A DNA stretch of 64,000 bases. Origin: Microbacteriaceae bacterium (GTDB lineage Bacteria; Actinomycetota; Actinomycetes; Actinomycetales; Microbacteriaceae). Positions 46,186 through 57,181 of this stretch are shown here, piece after piece. The translations under genes and the position numbers were made by a program. The notes below the pieces were generated by a model. That model ran no database searches. It was not told where the DNA came from and saw only the letters and a list, made by a program, of their open reading frames with translations. The stretch is taken from the NCBI GenBank assembly GCA_025464975.1, contig JAODMT010000009.1:310001-374000 (forward strand), in the 5' to 3' direction. Within the stretch, counting starts at the first letter, position 1. Every line of letters starts with the position of its first letter.

Positions 46186-47169
46186 CTACAACCACTTTTC
46201 GGCGAGGTGGTCGGCGACGACCCGGCGGATGGTCCCGGATCGACCGCGAAGCACGATGCTTTCGGTTCGGATGATCGGCCCCTTCTTCCGCACGCCACCG
46301 ACGAGTTGGCCGTCGGTAACGCCGGTCGCAACGAAGTAGGTGTTGTCGCTCGTGACGAGGTCATCGATTTCGAGAATGCGCTCAAGATCGTGACCCGCGT
46401 CGATGGCTCTCTGTCGCTCATCATCGTCGCGCGGGGCCAGTTTGGCCTGGATAAAGCCGCCAAGACCCTTGAGCGCGCAAGCGGTGATGATCCCCTCGGG
46501 AGTGCCGCCCTGGCCGACACACATGTCGATGCGGGCGTCGTACCGGGCCGCGTTGATTCCGCCGGCAACATCCCCGTCGAGCAGCAACCGGGTTCCGGCG
46601 CCGGCGGCGCGAATGTCTTCGATCAGCTTGGCGTGACGCGGTCGGTCAAGCACGGCGATGACGAGATCCGCGACATCCTTGTGTTTCGCCTTGGCGAGCC
46701 CGCGAATGTTCTCCGCGATCGGCAGCCGAATGTCGACGACGCCGTGACCCTCCGGACCGGTAACAATCTTGTCCATATAGAAGACCGCCGACGGGTCATA
46801 CATGCTGCCGCGATCGGAGACCGCGATCATCGACAGCGCGTTCTGACGACCGGCGGCGGTGAGGGAGGTTCCGTCGATCGGGTCGACGGCGATGTCGCAC
46901 GGCGGCCCGTGGCCGGTGCCGACCTGCTCGCCGTTGAACAGCATCGGCGCGTGATCCTTCTCGCCCTCGCCGATCACCACGAGGCCGTCGAAATTGACGG
47001 TTCCGAGGAATTGGCGCATGGCATCAACCGCCGCTCCATCGGCCGCATTCTTGTCACCACGTCCAATGAATGGCACGGCGCGGATGGCTGCGGCCTCCGT
47101 CGCCCGAACGAGTTCCATGCCGAGATTGCGATCTGGACTGAGGGAGAAGGCGCCGGTGTCTGTATCCAC
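46186..47169 (-). CDS. glpX: Fructose-1,6-bisphosphatase class II
   Basis: 327-residue metal-dependent phosphatase of gluconeogenesis. Motifs: GEGEKDHAPMLFNGE, DPIDGTSLTAAG (metal-binding Asp pair), YMDKIVTGPEGHG, and GGTPEGIITACALKGLGG. Length normal. The GTG (47167-47169) lies 6 nt after TAGCCT, so it is leaderless. The fba aldolase gene is divergent, 131 bases away, so the two gluconeogenic steps are side by side but on separate promoters. Confidence 0.97.
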   Translation of the reverse strand: MDTDTGAFSLSPDRNLGMELVRATEAAAIRAVPFIGRGDKNAADGAAVDAMRQFLGTVNFDGLVVIGEGEKDHAPMLFNGEQVGTGHGPPCDIAVDPIDGTSLTAAGRQNALSMIAVSDRGSMYDPSAVFYMDKIVTGPEGHGVVDIRLPIAENIRGLAKAKHKDVADLVIAVLDRPRHAKLIEDIRAAGAGTRLLLDGDVAGGINAARYDARIDMCVGQGGTPEGIITACALKGLGGFIQAKLAPRDDDERQRAIDAGHDLERILEIDDLVTSDNTYFVATGVTDGQLVGGVRKKGPIIRTESIVLRGRSGTIRRVVADHLAEKWL

Positions 47170-47175
47170 CGTTCT

Positions 47176-47181
47176 AGGCTA
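47176..47181 (-). promoter_or_regulatory. Leaderless -10 box of glpX
   Basis: TAGCCT on the minus strand, six nt before the GTG start. Confidence 0.6.
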
Positions 47182-47300
47182 ACGACGGGGAGGCGTTTCG
47201 AAACCGGTCGCAATCAAGAAAGTTTGCGGGTTCTTACTCCGTAGACTTCTTTAAACCTCACCGCGGTCGCCTGACCCGGCACGCTAATAAGGAGACTTCG

Positions 47301-48326
<1,026 letters not shown>

Positions 48327-48338
48327 CCGGCAAGCGGT

Positions 48339-48890
48339 CTAGCCGTTCAGGCCATTCATGTAGCTCGTGAAGGTAGGGTCGCCGGTCAGCAACACGACGA
48401 CGAAGGCGAGAGCGACGAGCATCGCGATCACACCGCCGATGATCGGGATGTAGAAGGCGACTCTTCCCCGCCGAAGCTGAAGCACCGTGAGAACGACGGT
48501 GGCGACGTACAGCACGGCGGTGACGACATTCAGGACGACGCCGAGGGTGACTGTGAGCGGGGTCGGCGTGTATGCGCCGATCCCCTGCAGCCGATAGAAG
48601 TCCTTGATCACTGTCGACAGACTCGAGGTGAGGAACAGCTGCGACACGACGTTGAGCGTCGCGTAGGCGAGAATTACCGCCGTGAGAACGAGGTCCCAGC
48701 GACGTGGCGTCGGTCGAGTTGAGGCGGCGGTTGGCCCTCCCCACGCCGGTCCGACCTGCGAAGGGGCCGCGTCGCTCGGCAGCATCGGCGCGTTCGATCC
48801 CATGGCCTGCGCCTGATCCTGCGGGGTCGCGTACTCGCCGTACCGCGGCGTCGGTCGCATCTCGCCGTAGCGGGGTCCTTCATCGGTCAC
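48339..48890 (-). CDS. Membrane protein, DUF6264-like
   Basis: 183 residues: polar Pro/Tyr-rich N-terminus (about 60 residues) with RYGE repeated ([17 protein letters not shown]), then a membrane helix at about 67-88, and two more at about 115-140 and 150-170. I associate this layout with DUF6264 of Microbacteriaceae, tentatively. The GTG at 48888-48890 overlaps the ispH stop by four bases, so translation is coupled; a longer TTG start would overlap more. Function unknown. Confidence 0.7.
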   Translation of the reverse strand: MTDEGPRYGEMRPTPRYGEYATPQDQAQAMGSNAPMLPSDAAPSQVGPAWGGPTAASTRPTPRRWDLVLTAVILAYATLNVVSQLFLTSSLSTVIKDFYRLQGIGAYTPTPLTVTLGVVLNVVTAVLYVATVVLTVLQLRRGRVAFYIPIIGGVIAMLVALAFVVVLLTGDPTFTSYMNGLNG

Positions 48891-49981
48891 GGCTTCTGCC
48901 AATCAAGCTGTCGGGTTCGGCCACCAAGGCCGCGGGCGTCATCGTTGCCGTCGGCGTCTTTACGGAGTTCCTTCGGCAGCGAGAACATGAGATCTTCCTC
49001 GGCGGTCACAACCTGCTGCACGTCGCCGTACCCGGCGTCGGCCAGGTCGTCGAGCACCTCCTGCACGAGAACCTCCGGAACGGACGCCCCGGAGGTCACT
49101 CCAATGATCGAAACGCCGTCGAGCCATTCCTGCCGGATCTCACTCGCGTAGTCGACGCGGTAGGCCGCCTTGGCGCCATTTTCGAGCGCGACGTCGACGA
49201 GACGCACGGTGTTCGAGCTGTTGGCCGAGCCGACGACGATCACCAGTTCGGCCTCCTCGGAGACCTTCTTGATTGCAACCTGTCGGTTTTGGGTGGCGTA
49301 ACAGATGTCGTCGCTCGGTGGGTTATGCAGATTAGGGAACCGTTCGCGCAGCAGTCGCACGGTCTCCATCGTCTCGTCGACGCTCAGGGTGGTCTGCGAG
49401 AGCCACACGAGGTTGTCCGGATCGGTGACTGTGAGCTTCGCGACATCCGCCGGGCTATTGACGAGGGTCGTGCGCTCCGGCGCATGGCCCATCGTGCCCT
49501 CGACCTCTTCGTGACCGGCGTGGCCGATGAGCAGAATTTCGAAGTTGTCGCGGGAGAACCGCGACGCTTCGCGGTGCACCTTGGTCACGAGTGGGCAGGT
49601 CGCGTCTATTGCGGAGAGCTTGCGGTCGGCGGCATTCCGAACCACGGCCGGCGAGACCCCGTGCGCGGAGAAGACGATGTGCGACCCCTCTGGCACCTCG
49701 TCGACCTCGTCGACGAAAATCGCTCCCTTTTTCTCCAGGGTCGAAACCACGTGGATGTTGTGAACGATCTGCTTGCGAACGTAGACCGGCGAACCGAAGT
49801 GTTCGAGCGCCTTCTCGACCGCGATGACCGCCCGGTCCACTCCTGCACAGTAGCCCCGCGGAGCGGCGAGGAGTACACGCTTGGGCCCGGGGACGGGGGT
49901 ATCCTTTAGCCTGTTCCGAACGGCAGGCATCCGCGGCTTGGGCATACTCACCGCGAGATTGCCATTGGTGATTGTGCTCAC
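48887..49981 (-). CDS. ispH: 4-hydroxy-3-methylbut-2-enyl diphosphate reductase
   Basis: 364 residues. Last step of the MEP pathway to IPP and DMAPP. The three [4Fe-4S] cysteines are C45 (RGYCAGV), C129 (ATCPLV) and C227 (DICYATQNR). HNIHVV, SAHGVSP and TSGASVPE line the active site. The GTG (49979-49981) lies six bases after TAGAAT, giving a leaderless message and a 32-residue extension before the core. Its product feeds uppS at 58310-59095. Confidence 0.97.
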   Translation of the reverse strand: MSTITNGNLAVSMPKPRMPAVRNRLKDTPVPGPKRVLLAAPRGYCAGVDRAVIAVEKALEHFGSPVYVRKQIVHNIHVVSTLEKKGAIFVDEVDEVPEGSHIVFSAHGVSPAVVRNAADRKLSAIDATCPLVTKVHREASRFSRDNFEILLIGHAGHEEVEGTMGHAPERTTLVNSPADVAKLTVTDPDNLVWLSQTTLSVDETMETVRLLRERFPNLHNPPSDDICYATQNRQVAIKKVSEEAELVIVVGSANSSNTVRLVDVALENGAKAAYRVDYASEIRQEWLDGVSIIGVTSGASVPEVLVQEVLDDLADAGYGDVQQVVTAEEDLMFSLPKELRKDADGNDDARGLGGRTRQLDWQKP

Positions 49982-49987
49982 CCGACG

Positions 49988-49993
49988 ATTCTA
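49988..49993 (-). promoter_or_regulatory. Leaderless -10 box of ispH
   Basis: TAGAAT on the minus strand, six nt before the GTG. Confidence 0.65.
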
Positions 49994-50026
49994 CGCGGGA
50001 GTGAGCGGACGCTTGGAGGCGGAGAA

Positions 50027-50344
50027 ATGGCAAGCAGGGCCGCGACGGAGGGATTCAATGAACTCGTCTACTCCTTCAGCGAGGAAGATGGTGTCTCCGT
50101 CGCCGCCGAGGGGCTCCTCGTTCATGGGACGGTCTTTGCTCGCCTCGAGGGGGACGACCTCCTGGTCGAACTTCCGCCGGCCCGCGCGGCAGACCTGGTC
50201 GAACGCGGCATCGCCAAGCGATTCGTGGTTAAGGGCCAACCCGGCCGGAACTGGGCTCGCGTTCGTGACCTGCAACTGTGGCCGGAGCTTGCCAGGGAAG
50301 CCCACGAATACGTTGGCGAGCCGCCCGTCGGCGGCGATTCCTGA
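50027..50344 (+). CDS. Hypothetical protein, possibly YjbR/TfoX-like fold
   Basis: 105-residue soluble protein. FARLEGDDLLVELPPARAADLVERGIAKRF followed by GRNWARVRDLQLWPELAREAHEYVG is a pattern I have seen in small actinobacterial proteins related to MmcQ/YjbR or TfoX N-terminal domains; this is not certain. GGAGG lies about 8 nt before the ATG (GCTTGGAGGCGGAGAA). It precedes xseA on the same strand with a 42-base gap, so it may be in that transcript. Confidence 0.65.
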   Translation: MASRAATEGFNELVYSFSEEDGVSVAAEGLLVHGTVFARLEGDDLLVELPPARAADLVERGIAKRFVVKGQPGRNWARVRDLQLWPELAREAHEYVGEPPVGGDS

Positions 50345-50386
50345 CCCGGCGCAGTGCGAGCGACACAGAGTGACGGCAACCAAGGC

Positions 50387-51595
50387 ATGACGATAGTCGA
50401 CGCGCCATCCACGGTGGACGCCCCGTGGCCGGTCGGGCTGCTCTCGAGCAAGATCAAGGGCTATATCGACCGGCTCGGCGCCGTCTGGACCGAGGGCGAA
50501 ATCACGCAGTGGGGGCTGTCCGGCGGCAATGTCTACGGCAAGCTCAAGGACCTGAACGCCGACATCACGGTCGGCTTCACAGTGTGGTCGTCCGTCAAGG
50601 TCAGGCTCCCGGCCGATTTGAAGCAAGGCGACCGGGTCGTCGCCCTCGTAAAGCCGAACTACTGGGTCAAGGGCGGAACGCTGACCATGCAGGTGTTCGA
50701 AATGCGACATGTTGGCATCGGCGACCTGCTCGAGAGACTCGAGCGCCTTCGGCAGACGCTTCGGTCGGAGGGTCTGTTCGACGTCTCGAACAAGCGCCGG
50801 CTTCCCTTCCTGCCGGGGCGAATCGGGCTGATCACCGGCAAGGACTCCGATGCCGAGAAAGACGTCATCCGCAACGCGCAGTTGCGCTGGCCCGCGGTGG
50901 AGTTCACCGTGATTCACACGGCCGTTCAGGGTGATCGCGCCTCTCGCGAGGTGGCCGCGGCGCTCACCGCGCTCGACGCGGACCCCGACGTCGACGTGAT
51001 CATCATCGCCCGCGGTGGCGGCGACTTCCAGAACCTCCTCGTCTTCAGCGACGAAGCCCTCGTCCGCACCGCCGCGGCCTGCGTCACCCCGATCGTGAGC
51101 GCCATCGGACACGAGGCGGACCGGCCGCTGCTCGACGACGTCGCCGATCTTCGCGCTTCCACGCCGACCGACGCCGCCAAACGGGTTGTACCGGATGTCG
51201 CGGAGGAACTCGCCCGAGTGCAGCAGGCCAGAGCACGCATCGGCACCAGGATGACCGCTCGCTTGCGGATCGAGATCGACCGGCTGGAACAGTTGAGGTC
51301 GCGTCCCGTTGTCGCGAATCCGCAATGGCTGATCGATTCGAGGGCGGAGGAGCTCGGCAGGTACGTCCAACGCAGCAACGAACTCATTGAGCGTCTCGTC
51401 GAGCACTCGCTCACCCGGGTCGGCGACCTGCGCTCCCATCTGCGCGCGCTGTCGCCGCAGCGCACGCTTGATCGCGGATACGCCATCGCCCAGCTGCCCG
51501 ACGGCCGGGTGCTGCGTAGCGCACGGGAGGCCGTGGTCGGCACTCCCCTCCTCCTCACCCTCGCCGACGGGACGGCGGCCGCCGTAATTTCGTAG
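50387..51595 (+). CDS. xseA: Exodeoxyribonuclease VII large subunit
   Basis: 402 residues. N-terminal OB-fold (residues about 20-110: YIDRLGAVWTEGEITQW, NYWVKGGTLTMQVFEMR) and the catalytic domain with GLITGKDSDAEKDVIRNAQLRWP, IIIARGGGDFQNLLVFSDEALVR and SAIGHEADRPLLDDVADLRASTPTDAAK. A C-terminal coiled coil binds XseB. The ATG at 50387 is 1-2 nt after AAGG; a GTG at 50354 is an alternative. Paired with xseB downstream. Confidence 0.96.
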   Translation: MTIVDAPSTVDAPWPVGLLSSKIKGYIDRLGAVWTEGEITQWGLSGGNVYGKLKDLNADITVGFTVWSSVKVRLPADLKQGDRVVALVKPNYWVKGGTLTMQVFEMRHVGIGDLLERLERLRQTLRSEGLFDVSNKRRLPFLPGRIGLITGKDSDAEKDVIRNAQLRWPAVEFTVIHTAVQGDRASREVAAALTALDADPDVDVIIIARGGGDFQNLLVFSDEALVRTAAACVTPIVSAIGHEADRPLLDDVADLRASTPTDAAKRVVPDVAEELARVQQARARIGTRMTARLRIEIDRLEQLRSRPVVANPQWLIDSRAEELGRYVQRSNELIERLVEHSLTRVGDLRSHLRALSPQRTLDRGYAIAQLPDGRVLRSAREAVVGTPLLLTLADGTAAAVIS

Positions 51596-51623
51596 GGCCC
51601 GAGGGCCTCGACGCGAGGCTGGG

Positions 51624-51629
51624 TAGAAT
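51624..51629 (+). promoter_or_regulatory. Leaderless -10 box of xseB
   Basis: TAGAAT, six nt before the GTG start. It implies that xseB has its own promoter besides read-through from xseA. Confidence 0.65.
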
Positions 51630-51635
51630 CGCTGT

Positions 51636-51944
51636 GTGGCAACTACCCCTTCCGTCGGCGTGACCTCCAATGCCGATGTCGCAGAACTGAGCTACGAGGA
51701 CTCTCGTGACGAGCTTGTGCGCGTCGTCCACGAACTCGAGCAGGGCTCCTCGACCCTCGAACAGTCGCTCGCGCTCTGGGAGCGGGGCGAGGCCCTCGCC
51801 AAGCACTGCGAAGAATGGCTCATCGGCGCCAAGGCGAGGCTCGACAAGGCCCGCCTGAGTTCGATCAACCCTGCTTCTGCTAACCCCGCTTCGCCCGGCT
51901 CCGATACGAGCAGCTCCGACCCAGCGCACGACGCCGCCGAGTAG
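51636..51944 (+). CDS. xseB: Exodeoxyribonuclease VII small subunit
   Basis: 102 residues. The conserved core is [45 protein letters not shown], a helical hairpin that binds XseA. The N-terminal 15 residues and the Ser/Pro/Asn-rich C-terminal 30 are extra. The GTG at 51636 follows TAGAAT by six bases. Confidence 0.95.
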   Translation: MATTPSVGVTSNADVAELSYEDSRDELVRVVHELEQGSSTLEQSLALWERGEALAKHCEEWLIGAKARLDKARLSSINPASANPASPGSDTSSSDPAHDAAE

Positions 51945-51968
51945 CGCATCCGAATGTCGAGGAAGTAA

Positions 51969-52613
51969 GTGGCAGATCAACCGAGCCGTCCCCCGCGCGT
52001 CGTCGCGGAACTCGGGCGTCCGGAGACGCCGGACGAAACCGCGGCCCGCAAGGCCGATACTTCTCGACGGCACCGATCCAACCAGACACTACTCAATCTC
52101 GTCCTGGCACTCGCCGCCTCCTTGGCCGTTGTACTCTTCCTCGTACTTGTGGTCGTGCGTCCCGATGGCTCACCGCCCCCAGCCGTGAACTACCGAAGCG
52201 ACGCCGTGGCGTCGCAACCGGAGGCCGGCCACACCCTCGCTGCCCCCGAGCTACCGTCAGGGTGGAAGGCCAACACCGACGGTCTCAACACCGGGTCGGA
52301 TGGCGTAGTCGCCTGGACCATCGGCCTCATCACCCCCAGCCAAGAGTTCATCGGTGTCGTGCAGGGCGTCAAGGCCAACCCCACCTGGGTGGCCAACCAG
52401 CTCCAGGGAGCCCAATCGACCGGAAACGTCACCATCGACGGCGTGACCTGGAAGGCCTATGACCGTCGCAGCGCCGCGGACGCCGGCAATTTCGCCTATT
52501 CGCTGAGCACCGTCACCGGGGTGAGCAGCATTGTGCTTCATGGCACGGCGACCCGCGCGGAATTCACGACACTCGCCGGGGCAATCACCACCCAGCTTGA
52601 GGGGGCCAAGTGA
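51969..52613 (+). CDS. DUF4245 domain membrane protein
   Basis: 214 residues: basic N-terminal segment, one membrane helix (about 41-63), and an extracytoplasmic DUF4245 domain (VNYRSDAVASQPEAGHTLAAPELPSGW ... GVTWKAYDRRSAADAGNFAYS). The family is restricted to Actinobacteria and is usually near glpX and fumC, as here within 7 kb; its function is unknown. GTG start after GAGGAAG. Its stop overlaps the carbonic anhydrase start (GTGA). Confidence 0.85.
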   Translation: MADQPSRPPRVVAELGRPETPDETAARKADTSRRHRSNQTLLNLVLALAASLAVVLFLVLVVVRPDGSPPPAVNYRSDAVASQPEAGHTLAAPELPSGWKANTDGLNTGSDGVVAWTIGLITPSQEFIGVVQGVKANPTWVANQLQGAQSTGNVTIDGVTWKAYDRRSAADAGNFAYSLSTVTGVSSIVLHGTATRAEFTTLAGAITTQLEGAK

Positions 52614-53257
52614 CCATTGACACCGAATCGACCACCATCCCCACTCCGGCCAAGGCCTGGGCTGAGATGGCGCGGGGCAACCAGCGGTTCGTCGCCGGCG
52701 AACCACGTCATCCGCGTCAGGATGTTGAACGTCGGGAACAACTCGTCGGCAAGCAGGCACCGCACGCGGCGCTGTTCGGCTGCAGCGACTCGCGGCTCGC
52801 CGCCGAGATCATCTTCGACAAGGGCCTCGGCGACCTGTTCGTCGTGCGCAACGCCGGCCAGGTTATCTCCGACTCCGTCATCGGGTCGCTCGAGTATGCC
52901 GTCGCGGTACTACAGGTGCCCTTGATAGTCGTACTGGGGCACGACGAGTGCGGCGCCGTGCGTGCGGCAATCGACTCGCAGATGCCGGATGCCGTTTCCC
53001 TCCCGCCCCACATTTACCACCTCATCGAAAAAATCATTCCAGCCGTCACGCGGGTGAGGCGAGGGGAAACGAGCCTCGAAGCTCCGGACTCGACCGAGGT
53101 GGGTCGGGAGCATCTTCGGGACACCGTGTCCGAGCTGCTTCAGAGTTCGGAACTCATCAGCGACGCGATTGCCGCGGGTACGCTGGCTATCGTTGGGGCA
53201 AACTACCGGCTGCTCGAGGGCACGGCGGTCCCGGACATCGTCGTCGGCAGCATCTAG
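52610..53257 (+). CDS. Beta-carbonic anhydrase
   Basis: 215 residues. Interconverts CO2 and bicarbonate. Zinc ligands Cys58, His111 and Cys114 and the Asp60-Arg62 dyad are in [10 protein letters not shown] and [21 protein letters not shown] is near the C-terminus. Length typical. The GTG start overlaps the DUF4245 stop by four bases, so the two proteins are translationally coupled. No signal peptide: cytoplasmic. Confidence 0.95.
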   Translation: MTIDTESTTIPTPAKAWAEMARGNQRFVAGEPRHPRQDVERREQLVGKQAPHAALFGCSDSRLAAEIIFDKGLGDLFVVRNAGQVISDSVIGSLEYAVAVLQVPLIVVLGHDECGAVRAAIDSQMPDAVSLPPHIYHLIEKIIPAVTRVRRGETSLEAPDSTEVGREHLRDTVSELLQSSELISDAIAAGTLAIVGANYRLLEGTAVPDIVVGSI

Positions 53258-53300
53258 TCTGCGACCGAACATCACCATCAGAGTAAGGAACACAATCGCC

Positions 53301-54728
53301 GTGACCAGTTCTGGATCGCCGGACACCGACTTCCGCATCGAGCACGACACCATGGGCGAGGTGCGCGTGCCGAGCGCGGCGCTCTACGGTGCCCAGACCC
53401 AACGAGCCGTGGAGAACTTTCCGATCTCCGGCTCCGGTCTCGAGCCGGCGCAGATCGTCGCCCTCGCCCGCATCAAGCGAGCGGCGGCCGTCGTGAACAA
53501 GGAACTCGGTATTGTCGATGCGACCGTCGCCGATGCCATCGCGCTCGCGGCGGACGAACTCATCGCCGGGCGCCACCATGACGAATTCCCGGTCGACACC
53601 TACCAGACCGGCAGCGGTACCTCCTCGAACATGAACATCAACGAGGTGCTGGCCACTCTCGCCACCCGGATCGCTGGACAGCCGGTGCACCCGAACGACC
53701 ACGTCAATGCGTCACAGTCCTCAAATGACGTCTTCCCCACCTCGGTGCACGTCGCCGTCACGGGGGCGCTTCTCGGCGACCTCATCCCCGCGCTCGATCA
53801 TCTCGCGGTGTCGCTCGAGACCAAGGCGGAGCTGTGGAAGACCGTCGTCAAGTCCGGCCGCACCCACCTCATGGACGCCACCCCGGTGACCCTCGGTCAG
53901 GAGTTTGCCGGGTACGCCGCGCAAATGCGCAACGGCATCGACCGGGTGCGCTCCACCATCGTGCGCGTCGCCGAGGTGCCGCTCGGCGGCACTGCAGTCG
54001 GAACCGGGATCAACACCCCGGCCGGTTTCTCACAGCGGGTGATCGCTCTTCTCGCCGCCGACTCCGGCCTGCCGCTTACGGAAGCTCGAGATCACTTCGA
54101 GGCTCAGGGAGCCCGCGACGGGCTCGTCGAGGCATCCGGCGCTCTGCGCGTGATTGCCGTGAGCCTCACCAAGATCTGCAATGACCTGCGGTGGATGGGT
54201 TCCGGACCCAACACGGGCCTCGGCGAACTGAACATTCCGGATCTCCAGCCCGGTTCCTCGATCATGCCTGGCAAGGTGAATCCGGTCATTCCCGAGGCCG
54301 TGCTCATGGTCGCCGCGCGGGTGATCGGCAACGATGCGACCATCGCGTGGGCGGGGGCATCCGGCGCATTCGAGCTGAACGTCGCCATCCCGGTGATGGG
54401 AACCGCGCTCCTCGAGTCCATCCGGCTGCTCGCCAACAGCACGGTGGCGCTCGCCGACAAGACGGTCACTGGCCTGCGGGCGAATGAGGAGCGGGCACGC
54501 GCGCTTGCCGAGTCCTCCCCCGCGATCGTCACGCCGCTCAACCGTGTCATCGGCTACGAGGCGGCCGCAAAGGTGGCCAAGAACGCGGTGACGAAGGCGA
54601 TCACCATCCGGGAATCGGTGATCGACCTCGGGTTTGTAGAGCGGGGTGAGGTCAGCCTCGACCAGCTCGACACCGCGCTCGACGTGTTGTCGATGACGCG
54701 ACCTCCGCAGGCACAGGCCGCCGTCTAG
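53301..54728 (+). CDS. fumC: Fumarate hydratase class II
   Basis: 475 residues, iron-independent fumarase of the TCA cycle. It begins with [34 protein letters not shown], has [30 protein letters not shown] and the active-site loop [12 protein letters not shown]. The start is GTG 53301 after AAGGAA; the ATG-like longer frame lies inside the carbonic anhydrase gene. Downstream is a strong hairpin. Confidence 0.97.
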   Translation: MTSSGSPDTDFRIEHDTMGEVRVPSAALYGAQTQRAVENFPISGSGLEPAQIVALARIKRAAAVVNKELGIVDATVADAIALAADELIAGRHHDEFPVDTYQTGSGTSSNMNINEVLATLATRIAGQPVHPNDHVNASQSSNDVFPTSVHVAVTGALLGDLIPALDHLAVSLETKAELWKTVVKSGRTHLMDATPVTLGQEFAGYAAQMRNGIDRVRSTIVRVAEVPLGGTAVGTGINTPAGFSQRVIALLAADSGLPLTEARDHFEAQGARDGLVEASGALRVIAVSLTKICNDLRWMGSGPNTGLGELNIPDLQPGSSIMPGKVNPVIPEAVLMVAARVIGNDATIAWAGASGAFELNVAIPVMGTALLESIRLLANSTVALADKTVTGLRANEERARALAESSPAIVTPLNRVIGYEAAAKVAKNAVTKAITIRESVIDLGFVERGEVSLDQLDTALDVLSMTRPPQAQAAV

Positions 54729-54739
54729 TTTTCCGATAC

Positions 54740-54775
54740 GGGTCGGCCGCGGAACCCGGGTTCGGCGGCCGATCC
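54740..54775. terminator. Strong hairpin between fumC and the convergent membrane protein gene
   Basis: Arms 54740-54750 and 54765-54775 pair over 11 positions (one G-U), and the inner GAACCCGGGTTC (54752-54763) is itself a palindrome. A second small stem CGGGCC/GGCCCG follows (about 54783-54801). Probably terminates both genes. Confidence 0.7.
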
Positions 54776-54802
54776 GTTCTGCGGGCCGTTACCGGGCCCG
54801 TC

Positions 54803-55576
54803 TCAGTTCTTCGACACCGCGGGGGCGACCGGAACCCCGTCGAGGTTGACTACCGCCCGTGAGCCGACCGGCGCATCAAGGTGGAGCGGGATGAGGGTGG
54901 ATACCGAACCCGATGCCGGCGCGTTGCATAGGGTGGCGAGGTCGGCCCCGTTGGCGACCTCTCCGCCCGGACGCCCGTAGTAGACGGCGACGACGACCGC
55001 GCTCGCCGACTGGAGGACTAGCACCTGTTTGGGGATGCAGCGGGCGTCCGCACGAACCTGAACAACGAGATTCGCGGCGTCGAGCGCGGTGAGACCGACG
55101 GCAGGGTCGGACCCGACGTACCCGTCGCCCTTCTTCGCATGCGGAGGTTGAAAGGTGCCTAAGTTGAAGGGGTAGCTGGGGTCGCGATGCGTGCCGTCAA
55201 TCCCCTGGAAGCGCAGCACGGGAAGCGAAACGAGATTAGTCGGCGCTGCAGTAACCGGTGAGATCACCCGATTGACAACGACCGGATCCGGCGTTCCCCA
55301 AAGCTGACGCACGGGGTCGGCAGTCGATCGCACAACGGGGACAGCCTTGGGTTGTTTGCTCCCCTGCTCGATCGACACTCCGGTGAACGCGAGCGATGCG
55401 ACGGCCAGGCCAGCCACTACTCGATGGATGCCGACGACGACCTGACCGGGTTCGTTCCCCCGCGGGTCTCGGTGGCTCCAACTCGTCAGGACCCGCCACT
55501 GCGATCGGGGGGCGACGAACCCCCAGAGTGTGAGAACGGCCAGTCCGCCGAGGAGTGCGGTCATGGGAAGGTTCAC
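54803..55576 (-). CDS. Membrane protein with DUF6199-like N-terminus
   Basis: 257 residues. First helix at about 5-23, then WRVLTSWSHRDPRGNEPGQVVVGIHRV, similar to DUF6199-type proteins, second helix at about 48-66, and a C-terminal extracytoplasmic domain of about 190 residues. The outer part contains two cysteines (in ARCIPKQ and ATLCNAP). The GTG at 55574-55576 lies 6 nt after TAGGCT, so leaderless. Function unknown. Ends against the fumC hairpin. Confidence 0.7.
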   Translation of the reverse strand: MNLPMTALLGGLAVLTLWGFVAPRSQWRVLTSWSHRDPRGNEPGQVVVGIHRVVAGLAVASLAFTGVSIEQGSKQPKAVPVVRSTADPVRQLWGTPDPVVVNRVISPVTAAPTNLVSLPVLRFQGIDGTHRDPSYPFNLGTFQPPHAKKGDGYVGSDPAVGLTALDAANLVVQVRADARCIPKQVLVLQSASAVVVAVYYGRPGGEVANGADLATLCNAPASGSVSTLIPLHLDAPVGSRAVVNLDGVPVAPAVSKN

Positions 55577-55582
55577 CCCTAG

Positions 55583-55588
55583 AGCCTA
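55583..55588 (-). promoter_or_regulatory. Leaderless -10 box of the DUF6199-like gene
   Basis: TAGGCT on the minus strand, six nt before the GTG. Confidence 0.6.
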
Positions 55589-55592
55589 AGCT

Positions 55593-55643
55593 GTCTACCC
55601 CGCGCAGAGCTGCGAGCGCGGCGCGGGGTAGACCAGTTTTTTT
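55593..55643 (+). terminator. Terminator hairpin with U-tract on the plus strand
   Basis: Perfect 13-bp stem (55593-55605 with 55621-55633), loop 15 nt, followed on the plus strand by CAGTTTTTTT (T-run 55637-55643). It lies between the PhoH stop and the next leftward gene, so for PhoH it works only as a hairpin with the A-run in front. Confidence 0.7.
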
Positions 55644-55650
55644 CCGGCGG

Positions 55651-56997
55651 TCAGGCCAGCTCGTTCGACTCCAACATTTCGGTGACGAGGGCGGCGATCG
55701 CCGACCGTTCCGAGCGGGTCAGGGTGATGTGCCCGAACAGCGCGTGGCCCTTGAGCGTTTCGATTACCGAGGCGACCCCGTCGTGGCGGCCGACACGAAG
55801 GTTGTCGCGCTGGGCCACATCATGGGTGAGCACGACGCGGGAATTCTGGCCGATTCGGCTGAGCACGGTGAGCAGAACGTTGCGTTCGAGGGATTGAGCC
55901 TCGTCAACAATCACGAACGCGTCGTGCAGCGATCGACCGCGGATGTGCGTCAGCGGAAGCACCTCGAGCATCCCTCGCTCGACCACTTCATCGAGCACAT
56001 TCTGGGAAACCACCGAGCCGAGAGTGTCGAACACCGCCTGAGCCCACGGGTTCATCTTCTCCGAGGCATCGCCGGGAAGGAAGCCGAGCTCCTGACCGCC
56101 GACCGCGTACAGCGGGCGGAACACCATGATCTTCTTGTGCTGTTGCTTTTCCAGAACCGCCTCGAGGCCCGCGCACAGGGCAAGCGCCGACTTGCCGGTG
56201 CCCGCCCGTCCGCCGAGCGAGACGATGCCGATTTCCGGATCGAGCAGCATGTCGATCGCCAGTCGCTGCTCGGCCGAGCGGCCATGCAATCCGAAGATGT
56301 CGCGGTCGCCGCGAACCAGACGCATTTCGCCACGGGAGGTGACCCTGCCGAGCGCCGAGCCCCGGTCGGAGTGAATGACCAGGCCGGTGTTGATTGGGAT
56401 GTCGCCGAGCAGTCGCGAGGATAGCCGTTCGGTCTCGTAGAGTTTCGCCATCTGCTCGGAGCCGAGGGTGACATCGTCCATTCCGGTCCAGCCGGAATCG
56501 ACGGCCAGTTCCGCCCGGTACTCCTCTGCGGCGAGCCCGATGGAGGCCGCCTTCACCCGGAGCGGGAGGTCCTTCGAAACGACCGTGACATCCAACCCGT
56601 CATTGGCCAGATTGAGGGCCACGGCAAGAATGCGGGAGTCGTTGTCGTTCAGCTGAAGGCCGGACGGCAGCACGGACATGTTGGAGTGGTTAAGCTCGAC
56701 CCGCAGACTCCCCCCGTCACCGACGGCGATCGGGAAGTCGAGTCGCTCATGTTGCACCCGGAGTTCATCGAGGTTTCGAAGTGCCTGCCGTGCGAAGTAG
56801 CCGATTTCCGGATCGTTGCGCTTTCCCTCCAACTCCGAAATCACCACCACGGGGAGCACGACCGCATGCTCTGAGAAGCGGAAGATCGCCCTCGGGTCGG
56901 ACAACAAGACAGACGTGTCGAGCACGTACGTGCGTTCGGTCTGCTTGACGGGGATGTCCGTGCGAGAGGTGGGGCTGGTCTTGTCAAAAGCGGCCAC
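55651..56997 (-). CDS. PhoH family protein with PIN domain (PhoH2)
   Basis: 448 residues. N-terminal PIN-like RNase domain ([19 protein letters not shown], Asp cluster, to about residue 150) fused to a PhoH ATPase with Walker [10 protein letters not shown] and Walker [14 protein letters not shown]. PhoH2 proteins act as RNA helicase and RNase, and are related to toxin-antitoxin modules in mycobacteria. No antitoxin-like gene precedes it here. The GTG start is preceded by GGAG. Single-gene unit. Confidence 0.92.
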   Translation of the reverse strand: MAAFDKTSPTSRTDIPVKQTERTYVLDTSVLLSDPRAIFRFSEHAVVLPVVVISELEGKRNDPEIGYFARQALRNLDELRVQHERLDFPIAVGDGGSLRVELNHSNMSVLPSGLQLNDNDSRILAVALNLANDGLDVTVVSKDLPLRVKAASIGLAAEEYRAELAVDSGWTGMDDVTLGSEQMAKLYETERLSSRLLGDIPINTGLVIHSDRGSALGRVTSRGEMRLVRGDRDIFGLHGRSAEQRLAIDMLLDPEIGIVSLGGRAGTGKSALALCAGLEAVLEKQQHKKIMVFRPLYAVGGQELGFLPGDASEKMNPWAQAVFDTLGSVVSQNVLDEVVERGMLEVLPLTHIRGRSLHDAFVIVDEAQSLERNVLLTVLSRIGQNSRVVLTHDVAQRDNLRVGRHDGVASVIETLKGHALFGHITLTRSERSAIAALVTEMLESNELA

Positions 56998-57181
56998 GTG
57001 AGCTCCATCCCCGAGTGCTCAGCACTCGGAATTTTCTCTCGTGACGGCCACCACACGTTCCGAGACGAACTTGCGTGGCCGTCTCGATCAGGCGCCATAC
57101 CTGATGCTTCGAACGCTACGGGCGTGAACTGAACTCACCCTGAGCGACACGCGCGTTGGCCGATTACGTGTCGGTAAACAA

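Noticed and set aside
55651-56997. PhoH-PIN protein as a toxin-antitoxin module
   Set aside because: No small antitoxin-like gene overlaps or precedes its start; the PIN-PhoH fusion is a common housekeeping form in Actinobacteria.
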